64,000 nt of DNA from Nisaea nitritireducens (GCF_014904795.1 NZ_JACZFS010000014.1:88533-152532); one strand, 5' to 3'. Positions 1 through 9,102 are shown, counted from the first letter of the stretch. Notes: generated by a model not told the origin, from the sequence alone. A program made the numbers and translations.

Positions 1-164
1 TGGGTCTTATTCAAAGCTTGGCATCCCTGCCCGGCTCCCGGATTGGTTTCAATCCTGCCCACTGTCGGAAATTGAAGGACGCGATTGGACTTCAGAACAG
101 GTCCATTCTCGATAAAACATCAGACCAATTTTATCCAAAATTCTTGCCCGGAATGGCTTTTCGG

Positions 165-1463
165 CTACCTGTTGAGGCCATCTCGCCACCTGTAGAAGGC
201 CACGGATGCCGACAGAAACCATGGCCGCCCGGTATAGAGTGGACGCGATGGAAAACTGATTCCGTCGAACCCGGTTCTGCCTTCCTTAAGTCCCAGCATC
301 TGCTGCGCAATCCGCATCCCCAAATATCCCGACATGGAAACACCAGAACCGCAGTATCCCATCGCATAGTGGATGTTTTCATGACAGCCGACATGAGCCA
401 GCGTGTCGAAGGTGTAAGCGACGAACCCCATCCAGGAATGACTGACCCGAACACCGGACAGTTCGGGGAAGAGACGGATCAATTCCTGACGCAGCAACGG
501 CGCGCTTTTGAGCGGATCTGTTTCACTGCTGGACACACGTCCGCCAAAAAGGATGCGGCTGCGATCAGGAGACGGGCGGTAGTAGTAGACCACCTTCCGG
601 CTGTCACCGAGCATCCGGTCTGTCGGCATGATCCGGTCCATCAGATCCTTCGGAAGCGCCTCTGTCGCGATGATATAGCTGCCGATAGGAATGACCCTCC
701 GGCGCTGCCAGCCAGATTCCGAACCTGTATAGCCGTTTGTCGCGACAAGCACGTTACGGGCCTTAACGGTGCCGCCGGGTACCTTCACCCGGAAGCCCGG
801 GGCCGACTCTTCAATTCCCGTGACAGGGCAATGCGTCACGATCGTCACACCGGCTTCACGGACCCGCTCCAGCATTCCCTGATGAAACATTGCCGGATCG
901 AGCGACGCCGTGCTGGTGTTCACGATACCGCCGTAATAAGCGTCGGTCCCAAGCTCACGCTTTTGCTCCGCCCGCGTAATTACCTCAAGCGGCTCCTCCA
1001 GGCCCTCGGGCTGGTTCGCAGCAGCCCGGGCCATGGCTTCGAACTGGGCCTGATTGTGGGCACCGGTGAATTTTCCAGGTACCGCAAAGTCACACTGGAT
1101 ATTTTCCGAGGCGACAAAACCTTCTACCCATTCCAAGGCCCGCGAGCCTTCGCGGATGATCTCGAAAGCCGTGTTTGCGCCGTAACGCCGGGTAAGTTTC
1201 TCATATCCCGGTTTGATTGACCGGCTGATCTGCCCGCCATTACGCGTGCTGCAGCCCCATCCCGCATCCCCGGCATCGAAGACCAGAACGGAGCGACCGG
1301 CCCGGGCCAGCACCAGCGCCGCAGAGAGGCCGGTGTAGCCGGCCCCGACGATAACGACATCCGATTTCTCCGGTAATGACGTAGCGCCAATATTGGGCCG
1401 CGGGGTCTTTTCCCACCAAAAGGGCTCAGTCTTGAAATCCTCGGTAAAGATGTCGGTCTGCAT
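165..1463 (-). CDS. FAD-dependent oxidoreductase, DAO/PuuB-like family
   Basis: A 432-residue flavoprotein of the D-amino-acid/glycine oxidase fold, probably oxidising an amine or amino acid in the cytoplasm. The ADP-binding beta-alpha-beta motif VVIVGAGYTGLSAAL is at about residues 36-50. It is followed by NGGQIS near residue 75, typical of the gamma-glutamylputrescine oxidase (PuuB) branch. A C-terminal GYCGSGVSMSGY segment fits the second FAD-contact region. The length matches the family. It starts 17 bp after the enolase-superfamily gene that precedes it on the minus strand, so the two are probably one transcript. The substrate cannot be read from sequence, and no glutamylputrescine synthetase is nearby, so PuuB activity itself is not claimed. 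Confidence 0.85.
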   Translation of the reverse strand: MQTDIFTEDFKTEPFWWEKTPRPNIGATSLPEKSDVVIVGAGYTGLSAALVLARAGRSVLVFDAGDAGWGCSTRNGGQISRSIKPGYEKLTRRYGANTAFEIIREGSRALEWVEGFVASENIQCDFAVPGKFTGAHNQAQFEAMARAAANQPEGLEEPLEVITRAEQKRELGTDAYYGGIVNTSTASLDPAMFHQGMLERVREAGVTIVTHCPVTGIEESAPGFRVKVPGGTVKARNVLVATNGYTGSESGWQRRRVIPIGSYIIATEALPKDLMDRIMPTDRMLGDSRKVVYYYRPSPDRSRILFGGRVSSSETDPLKSAPLLRQELIRLFPELSGVRVSHSWMGFVAYTFDTLAHVGCHENIHYAMGYCGSGVSMSGYLGMRIAQQMLGLKEGRTGFDGISFPSRPLYTGRPWFLSASVAFYRWRDGLNR

Positions 1464-1480
1464 GGTTCCGTGTCCGCGTT

Positions 1481-2584
1481 TCAGCTATCGAGCTCGCTGC
1501 ATTGATAGTGCGCACGTTCCAGCCAATCGCGCCTGATCTGAATGCCCCAGCCCGGCTCGAAGGGTATTTGAACCTTGCCGTCCCTGGCTATCGGGAACGG
1601 GTCATAAAGGTCTTTCTGCCACGGATAGTAATCGAGCCCTTCGATGGCGAATTCGACGTAGGGTCCAGCCGCCTCGATGGCACCCATCAGATGCAGCGTG
1701 AAGACGGTGACAAGCGAGAGATTCGCCGAATGCGGTGTGCAGGCCATCTCGTACCGCTTCGCCAGCTCGGCCACCCGCATGGTCCGGGTGATGCCGCCGA
1801 GATAACAGATATCCGGCTGCAGCACATCGACCGCCCCCATTGATGCCATCCGGCGCCAGACCGCCAGATCGCAATCCTGCTCCCCGCCGGTCACATCGAT
1901 GTCGAGGGCATCCGCAACTTCCTTCGTCCAGTCGAGTTCCCAATAGGGACATGGCTCTTCGAAATGGGAGAACCCGTTATCCTCAAGCATCCGGCCGACC
2001 TCAATCGCGCGCTTTGGTGTGAAGCAGCTGTTGGCGTCGGCCAACAAGGTTGCCTTGCCGCCGAAGGCCGCACTCATGGCTGTGATAATTTCTTCGGTCC
2101 GGCCGGGCCATTCGTCGACATCATGGCCGTATTCGCTGCCGACCCTGATTTTAAAGGCGTCGTAGCCGCATTCGTCCTGGAGCTTCTTCAGCCGCTCCAC
2201 TTCGTCTTCCGGAGAAATATCGCGCCGCATGCTGGAGGCATACACACGAAGCGGCCGAGGTCTACCGCCGAGTAACTCGCAAACGGTCTTGCCCTCGCGC
2301 TTGCCATAGAGATCCCAGAGCGCCGTATCGACGCCGCCAATCGCCCGTCGGAGATAGGCGCCGGGAAACTTGTGCTCCTTCTCCGGAATGATATCGACCA
2401 GCCCGTTCAGATCGAACGCATCCCACCCAAGCGCATAAGGCGCCACCTGCCGATGCAGCACGAGGGAGGAGATATCGGAATTATAGGTCGAGACCTGCCC
2501 CCAGCCTTCGCTGCCATCTTCGGTGGTCACCTTTACGAAACCAACGAACTCCGTGCTGAAGGTCTCGATCTTCGTGATTTTCAT
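1481..2584 (-). CDS. Enolase-superfamily enzyme (mandelate racemase/muconate lactonizing type)
   Basis: A 367-residue cytoplasmic enzyme. Members abstract a proton alpha to a carboxylate and act as sugar-acid dehydratases, racemases or cycloisomerases. Visible active-site elements are the Lys region FKIRVG, the metal-ligand series [16 protein letters not shown] and GGEQD, then PDICYLGG and the His-containing [12 protein letters not shown] codon lies in frame at 2611, but the ATG at 2584 (MKITKIETF) matches the usual N-terminus of the family and is used here. It is first in a two-gene minus-strand unit with the FAD oxidoreductase and is divergent from the MocR gene. The substrate is unknown; an acid-sugar dehydratase is the most frequent role in such contexts, but this is inference. 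Confidence 0.85.
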   Translation of the reverse strand: MKITKIETFSTEFVGFVKVTTEDGSEGWGQVSTYNSDISSLVLHRQVAPYALGWDAFDLNGLVDIIPEKEHKFPGAYLRRAIGGVDTALWDLYGKREGKTVCELLGGRPRPLRVYASSMRRDISPEDEVERLKKLQDECGYDAFKIRVGSEYGHDVDEWPGRTEEIITAMSAAFGGKATLLADANSCFTPKRAIEVGRMLEDNGFSHFEEPCPYWELDWTKEVADALDIDVTGGEQDCDLAVWRRMASMGAVDVLQPDICYLGGITRTMRVAELAKRYEMACTPHSANLSLVTVFTLHLMGAIEAAGPYVEFAIEGLDYYPWQKDLYDPFPIARDGKVQIPFEPGWGIQIRRDWLERAHYQCSELDS

Positions 2585-2664
2585 CCGTGGTTTCCCATGC
2601 GTTTGGATCAAAAAGCGGAAATTAGCAGCTCAGCAAAGACTGAATGATGACTCATCTTGACGAG

Positions 2665-2682
2665 TAATTTGGATGGAAATTA
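2665..2682. promoter_or_regulatory. Candidate operator palindrome between divergent MLE-like and MocR genes
   Basis: TAATTTGGATGGAAATTA has 6-bp inverted arms (TAATTT/AAATTA) in the 176-bp divergent intergenic space. The flanking bases also contain ATGGA and TCCAT arms (2673-2690). The location fits a site for the adjacent MocR protein. No experimental motif is known to me for this regulator, so the call rests only on symmetry and position. Confidence 0.3.
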
Positions 2683-2760
2683 AGGTCCATTATCGACATT
2701 TCGCCAAACCAATTTTGCGCGCGATAAAAAATCTCCGCCATAGCGGTTGAAAGTTCTGTG

Positions 2761-4284
2761 ATGGTGAAACGAGCCGCCGGCGCCCTGCTCAGCGCAATCC
2801 GCATCGATCACGGGTCGTCGCGCCTGCTCGCGACGCAGATCGTCTCCTCTATCCGGGACATCATCCTCACGGGCGGATTGAGGGCCGGCGACCGTCTGCC
2901 GGCCACACGCACGCTGGCCAACGATCTCGGCGTTTCACGCACCACCATGGTCGAAGTATTCGATCGGCTGACCGCTGAAGGTTTGCTGGAAGGACGCACC
3001 GGGGCCGGAACATTTGTCAGCCAATCCGTCCGGATAGGCCATCCGGCAGAAGAGACCGCAATCGACATCGCCAATGACGGGCCGGAGCCGCAGGCAGACA
3101 GTGCATTCCCGTCCCCTGCTCCCGTCGGCTCGGCTTTCGTTGAGCGACTCCCACACACCATCCGGGCATTTACGACCGCCCTTCCCGCCGTTGACATCTT
3201 TCCGATCGCGCAATGGACCCGCCAGTCGAACAAACACTGGCGCGAGCGGCGCGATGTGGTTCTCGGCTACGGTAATGCCTCCGGCTTTCCGCCGCTTCGG
3301 CGCGCCATTGCCGCACACCTGCGGGCCAATCAGGGGATCAACTGCCAAGACCGGCAAATCTTCATCACCAACGGCGCTCAGCACGCCTTCCATATCATCG
3401 GCTCCATGCTGCTGAACCGGGGGGACAAGGTCTGGTTCGAGAATCCAGGAGCAATCGGTGCCTACAACGCCTTGCTGGCCGCCGGTGGAGAGATGGTTCC
3501 GCTGCCAATCGACGACCAGGGCATGATGGTGTCCGAAGGACTGCGGCAAGCGCCGGACTTCCGGCTCGCCTTCGCGACGCCGCTGCACCAGCAACCGCTC
3601 GGCGTGACCATGAGTCTGGAACGCCGCTTTGCCTTGCTGGAAGCCGCTGGGGCGGCCGATGCCTGGATCATCGAGGACGATTATGACGGCGAATTCTATT
3701 ACGGCGACCATCCGATCCCGACCCTGAAGAGCATCGACCATGCCGACCGCGTGTTCTATGTCGGCACCTTCAGCAAGACGCTGTTCCCCGCCCTTCGGCT
3801 CGGCTACATGCTCGTCCCCCCGGCCTTCGTCGAGCGTCTCGAGCAGATGTTCGCTGCCTATCTGCCAAGTGCCCCCCTGAACCAGCAGGCCATTGTCGCG
3901 GGCTTCATGGATGAAGGTCATTTCGCGACCCACCTCCGCCGGATGCGGCGGGTCTATACGGAGCGCTATCAGGTGCTGAAAGCCTGCGCTGACCGGGAGC
4001 TTAACGGACTGCTGAAACTGAAGCCGACCGATACCGGTCTTCACACGATTGCGCATCTGCCTGACGAGCTTGACGAAAGAGTGGTCGCAGACGCAGCAGA
4101 CAAGGCCGGCATTACGGTGACACCATTCAGCCGTTACGCCATAGCCCCCCTCACCCTCAATGGCCTCGTGCTCGGCTTCAGTGGGGTTCCACCGAGCGAT
4201 ATCGAGGCAGGGTCAATGGTCCTGGCAAATGTTCTCGACAATGCCTTCCGCGACAGCCGGAAGACGAAGACAGTAAGGGTTTGA
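2761..4284 (+). CDS. MocR/PdxR-type transcriptional regulator (GntR wHTH fused to aminotransferase-like domain)
   Basis: About 507 residues. The first ~85 form a GntR winged helix (GDRLPATRTLANDLGVSRTT), followed by a linker and a fold-type I aminotransferase-like domain. The PLP-lysine region is visible as GTFSKTLFPALRLGYML, preceded by IIEDDYDGEFYY. MocR proteins use PLP or a PLP-amino acid adduct as the effector rather than catalysing transamination. A GTG precedes the ATG by one codon; ATG at 2761 is taken. The stop is 3 bp before the start of the GMC dehydrogenase, so the two are probably translationally coupled. The likely targets are this operon and the divergent MLE/FAD oxidase genes. 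Confidence 0.9.
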   Translation: MVKRAAGALLSAIRIDHGSSRLLATQIVSSIRDIILTGGLRAGDRLPATRTLANDLGVSRTTMVEVFDRLTAEGLLEGRTGAGTFVSQSVRIGHPAEETAIDIANDGPEPQADSAFPSPAPVGSAFVERLPHTIRAFTTALPAVDIFPIAQWTRQSNKHWRERRDVVLGYGNASGFPPLRRAIAAHLRANQGINCQDRQIFITNGAQHAFHIIGSMLLNRGDKVWFENPGAIGAYNALLAAGGEMVPLPIDDQGMMVSEGLRQAPDFRLAFATPLHQQPLGVTMSLERRFALLEAAGAADAWIIEDDYDGEFYYGDHPIPTLKSIDHADRVFYVGTFSKTLFPALRLGYMLVPPAFVERLEQMFAAYLPSAPLNQQAIVAGFMDEGHFATHLRRMRRVYTERYQVLKACADRELNGLLKLKPTDTGLHTIAHLPDELDERVVADAADKAGITVTPFSRYAIAPLTLNGLVLGFSGVPPSDIEAGSMVLANVLDNAFRDSRKTKTVRV

Positions 4285-4287
4285 GAG

Positions 4288-5913
4288 TTGGAAGATCAGT
4301 TTGACTACATCATCGTCGGCGCCGGGTCGGCAGGATGTGCGCTTGCGGGGCGCCTCAGCGAGAACGGACGACACCGGGTGCTTTTGTTGGAAGCGGGTGG
4401 CGACGACCGGCGGTTCTGGATCCAGGTTCCCATCGGCTATGGCAAGTCCTTCTACGACCGGTCAGTGAACTGGATGTACATGACCGAGCCGGTGCCAACG
4501 GCAGGCAACCGCCCGAGCTATTGGCCCCGCGGCAAGGTGCTCGGCGGCTCAAGCTCGATCAATGCGATGGTTTATATCCGCGGACAGGCCGGGGATTTTG
4601 ACGATTGGCGCGATGCAGGCAATCCCGGCTGGGGCTGGGATGACATCCTGCCGGTCTATAAAAAGATGGAGTCTCACGAATGGGGCGAGAGCGCCTGGCA
4701 CGGCGGCTCCGGCCCGCTCCATGTCAGCGCCCCGAAGGACGACCTTCACCCGCTCTGTGAGGCCTATATCAAGGCCGGCGAAGAAGCCGGTCTGCCACGC
4801 AACGACGATTTCAACGGCGCCAGCCAGGAAGGCGTCGGCACCTATCACGTCACGACCCGGGACGGCGTGCGCATGTCCACCTCCCGCGCCTATCTCTGGC
4901 CTGCCCGGCGACGGTCAAACCTGCGGGTCGAAAAACACGCGATGGCCGAACGCCTGCTGTTTGACGGAACCCGCGCGACCGGGGTCGAGTACCGATGCCG
5001 CGGAGAGCTGAAACGCGCACATGCAAATGCCGAAGTGATCGTCTCCGCCGGCGCGATCGGCAGCCCGCTGCTGCTCATGCGTTCCGGCATTGGTCCGGCG
5101 GAAGACCTGAAAGCAGCCGGGATCGATGTTCTTGTCGACCGGCCCGGCGTTGGTCGGAACATGCAGGATCACTACATCGTCGACCAAACGCTGAAATCCA
5201 GACTTCCGACGCTCAACAACACGCTGACGCCATGGTGGGGAAAACTCTGGGCCGGGATGCAGTATGTGTTCGCGCGCAGTGGCCCGATGTCTCTCAGCCT
5301 GAATCAGGGCGGCGGTTTCTTCAAAACCCGCCCGGACCTTGAGCGGCCTAACATGCAGCTCTATTTCTCGCCACTGAGCTACCTGAAGGGCCCGCCGGGC
5401 AAACGCGCTCTGATGCATCCGGACCCCTTCGCCGGCTTCATCATGAGCATTTCGCCCTGCCGTCCGACCAGCCGGGGCTATCTGCGCCTTCGTTCCGCCG
5501 ACCCGGAGGCCGCACCGGAAATTCAGCCCAACTACCTCGCAACCGAGCATGACTTGGAGGAGAATCTGGAAGGGCTGAAATTCCTCCGCCAGCTCACCAA
5601 CACACCGACAATGAAGGACATCGTGCTGGAGGAACTCTTTCCCGGCCCCGATGTCGATGGCGACGAGGCCATGCTCGACTACATCCGGACCAAGGGCGGC
5701 AGCGTCTTCCATCCGTGCAGCACCTGCATGATGGGCCCCGACGCGCAGACCTGTGTGGTCGATCCGAGCCTGAAAGTGTACGGCCTGGAGAATCTGCGTG
5801 TCGCCGACGCGTCAATCTTCCCCACAGTGACGTCGGGGAACATCAACGCCCCCTCTATCATGGTCGGGGAGAAGGCGAGCGACATCATTTTGGAGGCTGC
5901 GAAAAGCCCCTGA
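4288..5913 (+). CDS. GMC-family FAD oxidoreductase (choline dehydrogenase-like)
   Basis: A 541-residue glucose-methanol-choline oxidoreductase, oxidising a primary alcohol with FAD. The N-terminal dinucleotide motif is YIIVGAGSAGCALAGRLSE. GMC signature 1 is GKVLGGSSSINAMVYIRG near residue 80 and signature 2 is SAGAIGSPLLLMRSGIG near residue 255. The C-terminal catalytic His region is VFHPCSTCMMG with ADASIFP and TSGNINAPSIM. The start is TTG at 4288, directly after the regulator stop, and no better ATG exists. Length and motifs fit BetA/AlkJ-like enzymes. No betaine aldehyde dehydrogenase is adjacent, so choline is only one of several possible substrates. Confidence 0.9.
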   Translation: MEDQFDYIIVGAGSAGCALAGRLSENGRHRVLLLEAGGDDRRFWIQVPIGYGKSFYDRSVNWMYMTEPVPTAGNRPSYWPRGKVLGGSSSINAMVYIRGQAGDFDDWRDAGNPGWGWDDILPVYKKMESHEWGESAWHGGSGPLHVSAPKDDLHPLCEAYIKAGEEAGLPRNDDFNGASQEGVGTYHVTTRDGVRMSTSRAYLWPARRRSNLRVEKHAMAERLLFDGTRATGVEYRCRGELKRAHANAEVIVSAGAIGSPLLLMRSGIGPAEDLKAAGIDVLVDRPGVGRNMQDHYIVDQTLKSRLPTLNNTLTPWWGKLWAGMQYVFARSGPMSLSLNQGGGFFKTRPDLERPNMQLYFSPLSYLKGPPGKRALMHPDPFAGFIMSISPCRPTSRGYLRLRSADPEAAPEIQPNYLATEHDLEENLEGLKFLRQLTNTPTMKDIVLEELFPGPDVDGDEAMLDYIRTKGGSVFHPCSTCMMGPDAQTCVVDPSLKVYGLENLRVADASIFPTVTSGNINAPSIMVGEKASDIILEAAKSP

Positions 5914-5990
5914 AACCAAGATCTTCCTCCGGAGCAGGACATGTCCGTCGTGCCTGCCCTGAAAAAAAACAGTTCGGATGAATGCATTCA

Positions 5991-6019
5991 TTGACAGTGG
6001 GCAGGCCGCCGCATAGAAG
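5991..6019 (+). promoter_or_regulatory. Sigma-70-like promoter for tRNA-Ser
   Basis: TTGACA (5991-5996) matches the -35 consensus exactly. After a 17-bp spacer comes TAGAAG (6014-6019), which matches TATAAT at four of six positions. The mature tRNA begins 50 bp downstream. No other gene starts here. Confidence 0.6.
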
Positions 6020-6068
6020 GGGCGCTGCATACGTCGTGCGGCGGGTTTACCCGCTGTGTCACTCCGGC

Positions 6069-6160
6069 GGAGGGGTGGCCGAGTGGCTGAAGGCGGCGGT
6101 TTGCTAAACCGTTATACTGGGAAACCGGTATCGAGAGTTCGAATCTCTTCCCCTCCGCCA
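6069..6160 (+). tRNA. tRNA-Ser(GCU)
   Basis: The acceptor stem GGAGGGG (6069-6075) pairs with CCCCTCC (6150-6156), followed by discriminator G and an encoded CCA (6158-6160). The anticodon arm GCGGT-TTGCTAA-ACCGT places anticodon GCT, which reads AGC and AGU serine codons. A long class II variable arm (around TACTGGGAAACCGGTA) and a T-arm with loop TTCGAAT confirm a tRNA-Ser. The gene stands alone. No second copy of its 3' end is visible in the window, so there is no sign of integration here. Confidence 0.97.
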
Positions 6161-6202
6161 GTCTTCCCTTCCCGATAATCTGATATTGCATCGTGACAGG
6201 CT

Positions 6203-6225
6203 CGTTTCCGGAGTAGCCGGAAACG
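6203..6225. terminator. Hairpin between tRNA-Ser and convergent periplasmic protein gene
   Basis: CGTTTCCGG-AGTAG-CCGGAAACG is a perfect 9-bp stem located between the tRNA and the convergent minus-strand gene. Only a short pyrimidine stretch (TCTCT) follows on the plus strand and there is no T-run on the minus strand, so termination is plausible but unproven. Confidence 0.4.
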
Positions 6226-6228
6226 TCT

Positions 6229-7128
6229 CTAGTCGCCGATTCCGAGCCGTGTCCATTTTGGCGGAGGCTGGTCGGCTTTTACGCCGACGGACAGCCAGAC
6301 ATTCCAGGCTGCATCGATTTTCTCGTAAGTGCCATTGTCGCGTATTTTTTCAAGACCGGTGTCAAGAGCATGCGCCAGCATCATTGACCGCGCTTCAGCC
6401 GCCCGGGAAAAGGACACGAAGAGATCGTATTCCACCAGCTTATGAACCGGCACCGGTGACGGCGCAATCCGCGCCCGATTCCAACCCATCTGAAACTGCG
6501 CTACTTTTTCATAAACGACCGCAAAATCGGCCCTGCGGCGGGCAACCATGGCCAATGTCTGCAGATCGGACTCAACTGCGATTTTCCGGATAGACGGGTT
6601 TCGGTCGAACGCATCCGTATAAGTGTACCCGCGCACAACCGAAAAACTCTGGGTCTCGAAGTCCTCTTCAGTGAAAACCCCAGTCCGGACGGGGTGCGCA
6701 TAAATCATGATGCGGCCACGGAACAGCGGCCGGTCGTGGAATATGAATTTCTGCTGATTATCCGCTGAGTTCGTCGTGTTGAAACAGCCGATCTGCCGCC
6801 CAGCCTGGACCTCGCGGATGCAGCGCGCATAGGGCATTGCCACGAAGTTGACTGTACAGCCAACCGCGCTGAACGCCGCAGAGACAATATCAAGCGAGAA
6901 GCCCCGCAGCTTGCCTTCGAACATTCCGGTGTAGGGAAAGAATGCATCCTCGGCAGCGAGCGTGAATGCGGGAGCCTTATCACATGAATGGCCCTCGTCT
7001 GCTCGCGCAGCGGCGCCGGATTGAACCACGGCAATAAAGACGCCGAGCATGGTTGCAACAACCATGAACAAGCCCCGCAATTCATGCGGCATCCCCCCCT
7101 GTTCACGTCCCGCACACAACATCGCCAT
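6229..7128 (-). CDS. Periplasmic SBP_bac_3-type (amino acid binding-like) protein, stand-alone
   Basis: A 299-residue predicted exported protein with an N-terminal hydrophobic segment (LRGLFMVVATMLGVFIAVVQ), then a type II periplasmic binding fold. It includes a FEGKLRGFSLDIVSAAFSAV region and a C-terminal half ending GLEKIRDNGTYEKIDAAW, which is typical of polar amino acid binding proteins. No permease or ATPase gene is adjacent. It is instead divergent from a sensor kinase gene. Such stand-alone SBP_bac_3 proteins may scavenge ligands for another transporter or act as the periplasmic sensor of a signalling pathway. The ligand cannot be assigned. Confidence 0.75.
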   Translation of the reverse strand: MAMLCAGREQGGMPHELRGLFMVVATMLGVFIAVVQSGAAARADEGHSCDKAPAFTLAAEDAFFPYTGMFEGKLRGFSLDIVSAAFSAVGCTVNFVAMPYARCIREVQAGRQIGCFNTTNSADNQQKFIFHDRPLFRGRIMIYAHPVRTGVFTEEDFETQSFSVVRGYTYTDAFDRNPSIRKIAVESDLQTLAMVARRRADFAVVYEKVAQFQMGWNRARIAPSPVPVHKLVEYDLFVSFSRAAEARSMMLAHALDTGLEKIRDNGTYEKIDAAWNVWLSVGVKADQPPPKWTRLGIGD

Positions 7129-7242
7129 TAACCAATTCTCGACTGATTACCCAGTATAGCAATATAGCCGAAGTCTCGGGCCAGCCCCGTAATTCGGCCA
7201 CAATACCACAATTATATTAAGTTCCCCGCAGGCTAGCCCTGA

Positions 7243-8745
7243 TTGATCCGGTCTTATACCGTAACCTTGTTACTTGCGTTCCAGAGAGAGTCCTTGGTCA
7301 GTTCACAGGTTCCTTTTCGTCGCCGGTTGTCAGTCCGGCAAGCTCAGATAGCGGTCTTTATCGCGCTGGCTATCGGGGCTGTGTTCGCCATCATGCAAAT
7401 TCTGCTCGACGCGCGAAACGAGCGTAAAGACTTGAGCGTCCATGCTGCATCCATTCTGAATTATGCGGGCCAGCCGGCGGCCCGCGCCGCATACCGGCTG
7501 GATGATGTCGGTGCCCAGGAACTGGTCGCCAGCCTGCTGAGCGATCCGGCACTTGTACAAGCTCAAATTCTGGATGAGATCGGCCTCACGCTCGCTCGTG
7601 CGACCCGAACCACGACGAAATCACCCTCGGTTATAGAGCAACTCTTGCTGGGGTCCGAAGCGGCGCATTTCGAACGTCATTTGCGCATTGAAAAAGCGGA
7701 CCTTGACGTCGGAACCCTGATTATCGAACTCGACCCGGTAGCGGCTGCGCCAGGGTTCCTGCAACGGACCTGGAATGCTGTGCTTTCCGGCCTGTTGAAA
7801 AGTACGCTTCTAGCGTTCCTGCTTACGACGATATTTCAGCTGATCATCACAAAACGTGTCACCCGGCTTGCTGAATCGTTTTCCAGCGCCGCACACAACA
7901 AACCGAACACGAACCGGCGCGGCGACGAGCTGGATCTGCTGGAAGAGCGTGTACTTCAATCGACCAACGCTTTAGCCGCAGCCGTTATCGAGGCCCAGGC
8001 CGCGAACAAAGCCAAATCTGTTTTTCTTGCCAGCATGAGCCACGAAATGCGGACGCCGCTCAATGCCATCATCGGCTACGCGGAGGCGCTGGAAATGGGC
8101 ATCGGCGTCGACAATACAGAACGCAGGAACTCGTACCTCAAAAACATCTCCAGTGCCGGCCGGCAACTGAACCGGTTGCTCGGAGACATCCTCGACTTCT
8201 CGAAAATCGAGGCTGGCTCAATCGAATTCGAGATCGAGGATGTCAGCCTGGCTGACATCATCCGGCGCGATACCCAGCAATTGGAAGAGATCGCTGCCGA
8301 GCGCCAGATCACGCTGAAAACCGATATAAGCACTGAGGAAACAGTGCAGGCAGACCAGTCTCGCCTGCGACAGATTTTGCTGAATTTCGTCACCAACGCG
8401 ACGAAATACAACACCTCCGGCGGCACTGTCATCGTCGGCGTCACGGCCCGGCCAAATGGCCTGCAACGCCTGTATGTTAAAGACAGCGGAAGCGGAATCC
8501 CCCCCGACCAGCTCCGGTCGATATTCGAGCCCTTTGTTCGGGGAGACAACAACCTCCCTGACATTCCCGGAGCCGGCCTTGGACTTGCCATCTGCAAAAT
8601 GCTCGCGGAAGGCATGGGGGGACATATCGGCTGTGACAGCATTGTTGCCGAAGGATCGACATTCTGGGTCGATCTGAAAGTTTCGCCTGCTGCTGCACCC
8701 TCTCACGATGAGGGTGCCCTGCCCCAATTATCTGAGATACGGTGA
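7243..8745 (+). CDS. Membrane-bound sensor histidine kinase (orphan)
   Basis: About 500 residues. A first membrane segment (IAVFIALAIGAVFAIMQILL, about residues 36-55) is followed by an extracytoplasmic domain of about 125 residues and a second membrane segment (about 183-205). Next come a linker, the HisKA H-box ASMSHEMRTPLNA with the phospho-acceptor His near residue 267, and an HATPase domain. The latter has an N-box (LLNFVTNATKYN), G1 (DSGSGIP), F-box (IFEPF) and G2 (GAGLGLAI). All catalytic boxes are intact. The start is uncertain: the TTG at 7243 is the longest, but the TTG at 7294 follows AGAGAGAG and is also possible. There is no response regulator nearby. The divergent binding-protein gene is a candidate sensory partner. 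Confidence 0.88.
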   Translation: MIRSYTVTLLLAFQRESLVSSQVPFRRRLSVRQAQIAVFIALAIGAVFAIMQILLDARNERKDLSVHAASILNYAGQPAARAAYRLDDVGAQELVASLLSDPALVQAQILDEIGLTLARATRTTTKSPSVIEQLLLGSEAAHFERHLRIEKADLDVGTLIIELDPVAAAPGFLQRTWNAVLSGLLKSTLLAFLLTTIFQLIITKRVTRLAESFSSAAHNKPNTNRRGDELDLLEERVLQSTNALAAAVIEAQAANKAKSVFLASMSHEMRTPLNAIIGYAEALEMGIGVDNTERRNSYLKNISSAGRQLNRLLGDILDFSKIEAGSIEFEIEDVSLADIIRRDTQQLEEIAAERQITLKTDISTEETVQADQSRLRQILLNFVTNATKYNTSGGTVIVGVTARPNGLQRLYVKDSGSGIPPDQLRSIFEPFVRGDNNLPDIPGAGLGLAICKMLAEGMGGHIGCDSIVAEGSTFWVDLKVSPAAAPSHDEGALPQLSEIR

Positions 8746-8764
8746 TATTCACGACACAGGATGA

Positions 8765-9080
8765 CCCATCAGTGCCCGCTGCCGCACGCGGCAGTCAGAT
8801 CATTTTTTTCCATGCACAATCGAGAATGTAGTCCGTGACGCCATCATATGCGGACAGGAAAACGCCACGATCGAGATCGCTGTTTCTGTCCTGGATGGAC
8901 GCGTCACCCAGACAATAGACAACCGCGGCGAAAGCCTTCGCGCCTCGGGCCTCCAGCCGGTCTTCGAGCCCTTCTATAGAACGCCCGCCGACCACATTCC
9001 TCCCCGCAGGACCAAGTATCGGCCTTGCCACAACGCATCACGTGCTGCAGGTGCACGGTGGCTCTGCTGCCTCATCATAA
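8765..9080 (+). pseudogene. Decayed remnant of a second sensor histidine kinase (HATPase domain)
   Basis: Reading the codons that start at 8765 gives an open stretch containing IENVVRDAI (N-box-like), then ENATIEIAVSVLDGRVTQ, DNRGESL (degenerate G1 box) and VFEPFYRTP (F-box). At about 9005-9009 the frame shifts, and the new frame reads GPSIGLATTHHVL followed by QVHGGSAAS and a stop at 9078-9080. That is a G2 box (normally GGxGLGLAI) and the HGG motif after it. The order and spacing match the ATPase domain of CpxA/EnvZ-like kinases. The N-terminus, H-box and C-terminal end are missing. It carries a frameshift and a stop codon lies upstream in frame (8762-8764), so it cannot make a kinase. It may be a relic of gene replacement by, or recombination with, the upstream kinase region. 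Confidence 0.75.
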
Positions 9081-9102
9081 CTGGTCGCCAGAACACTAAA
9101 CG

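Noticed and set aside
6069..6160. tRNA-Ser as a possible integration site for a genomic island
   Set aside because: No direct repeat of the tRNA 3' end, integrase or other mobility gene is present in the window; the flanking genes look like ordinary chromosome.
8795..9031. A 78-codon minus-strand open frame in the gap after the sensor kinase
   Set aside because: It is antisense to a stretch that reads clearly as a decayed histidine-kinase ATPase domain on the plus strand; it has no ribosome site and no family resemblance.
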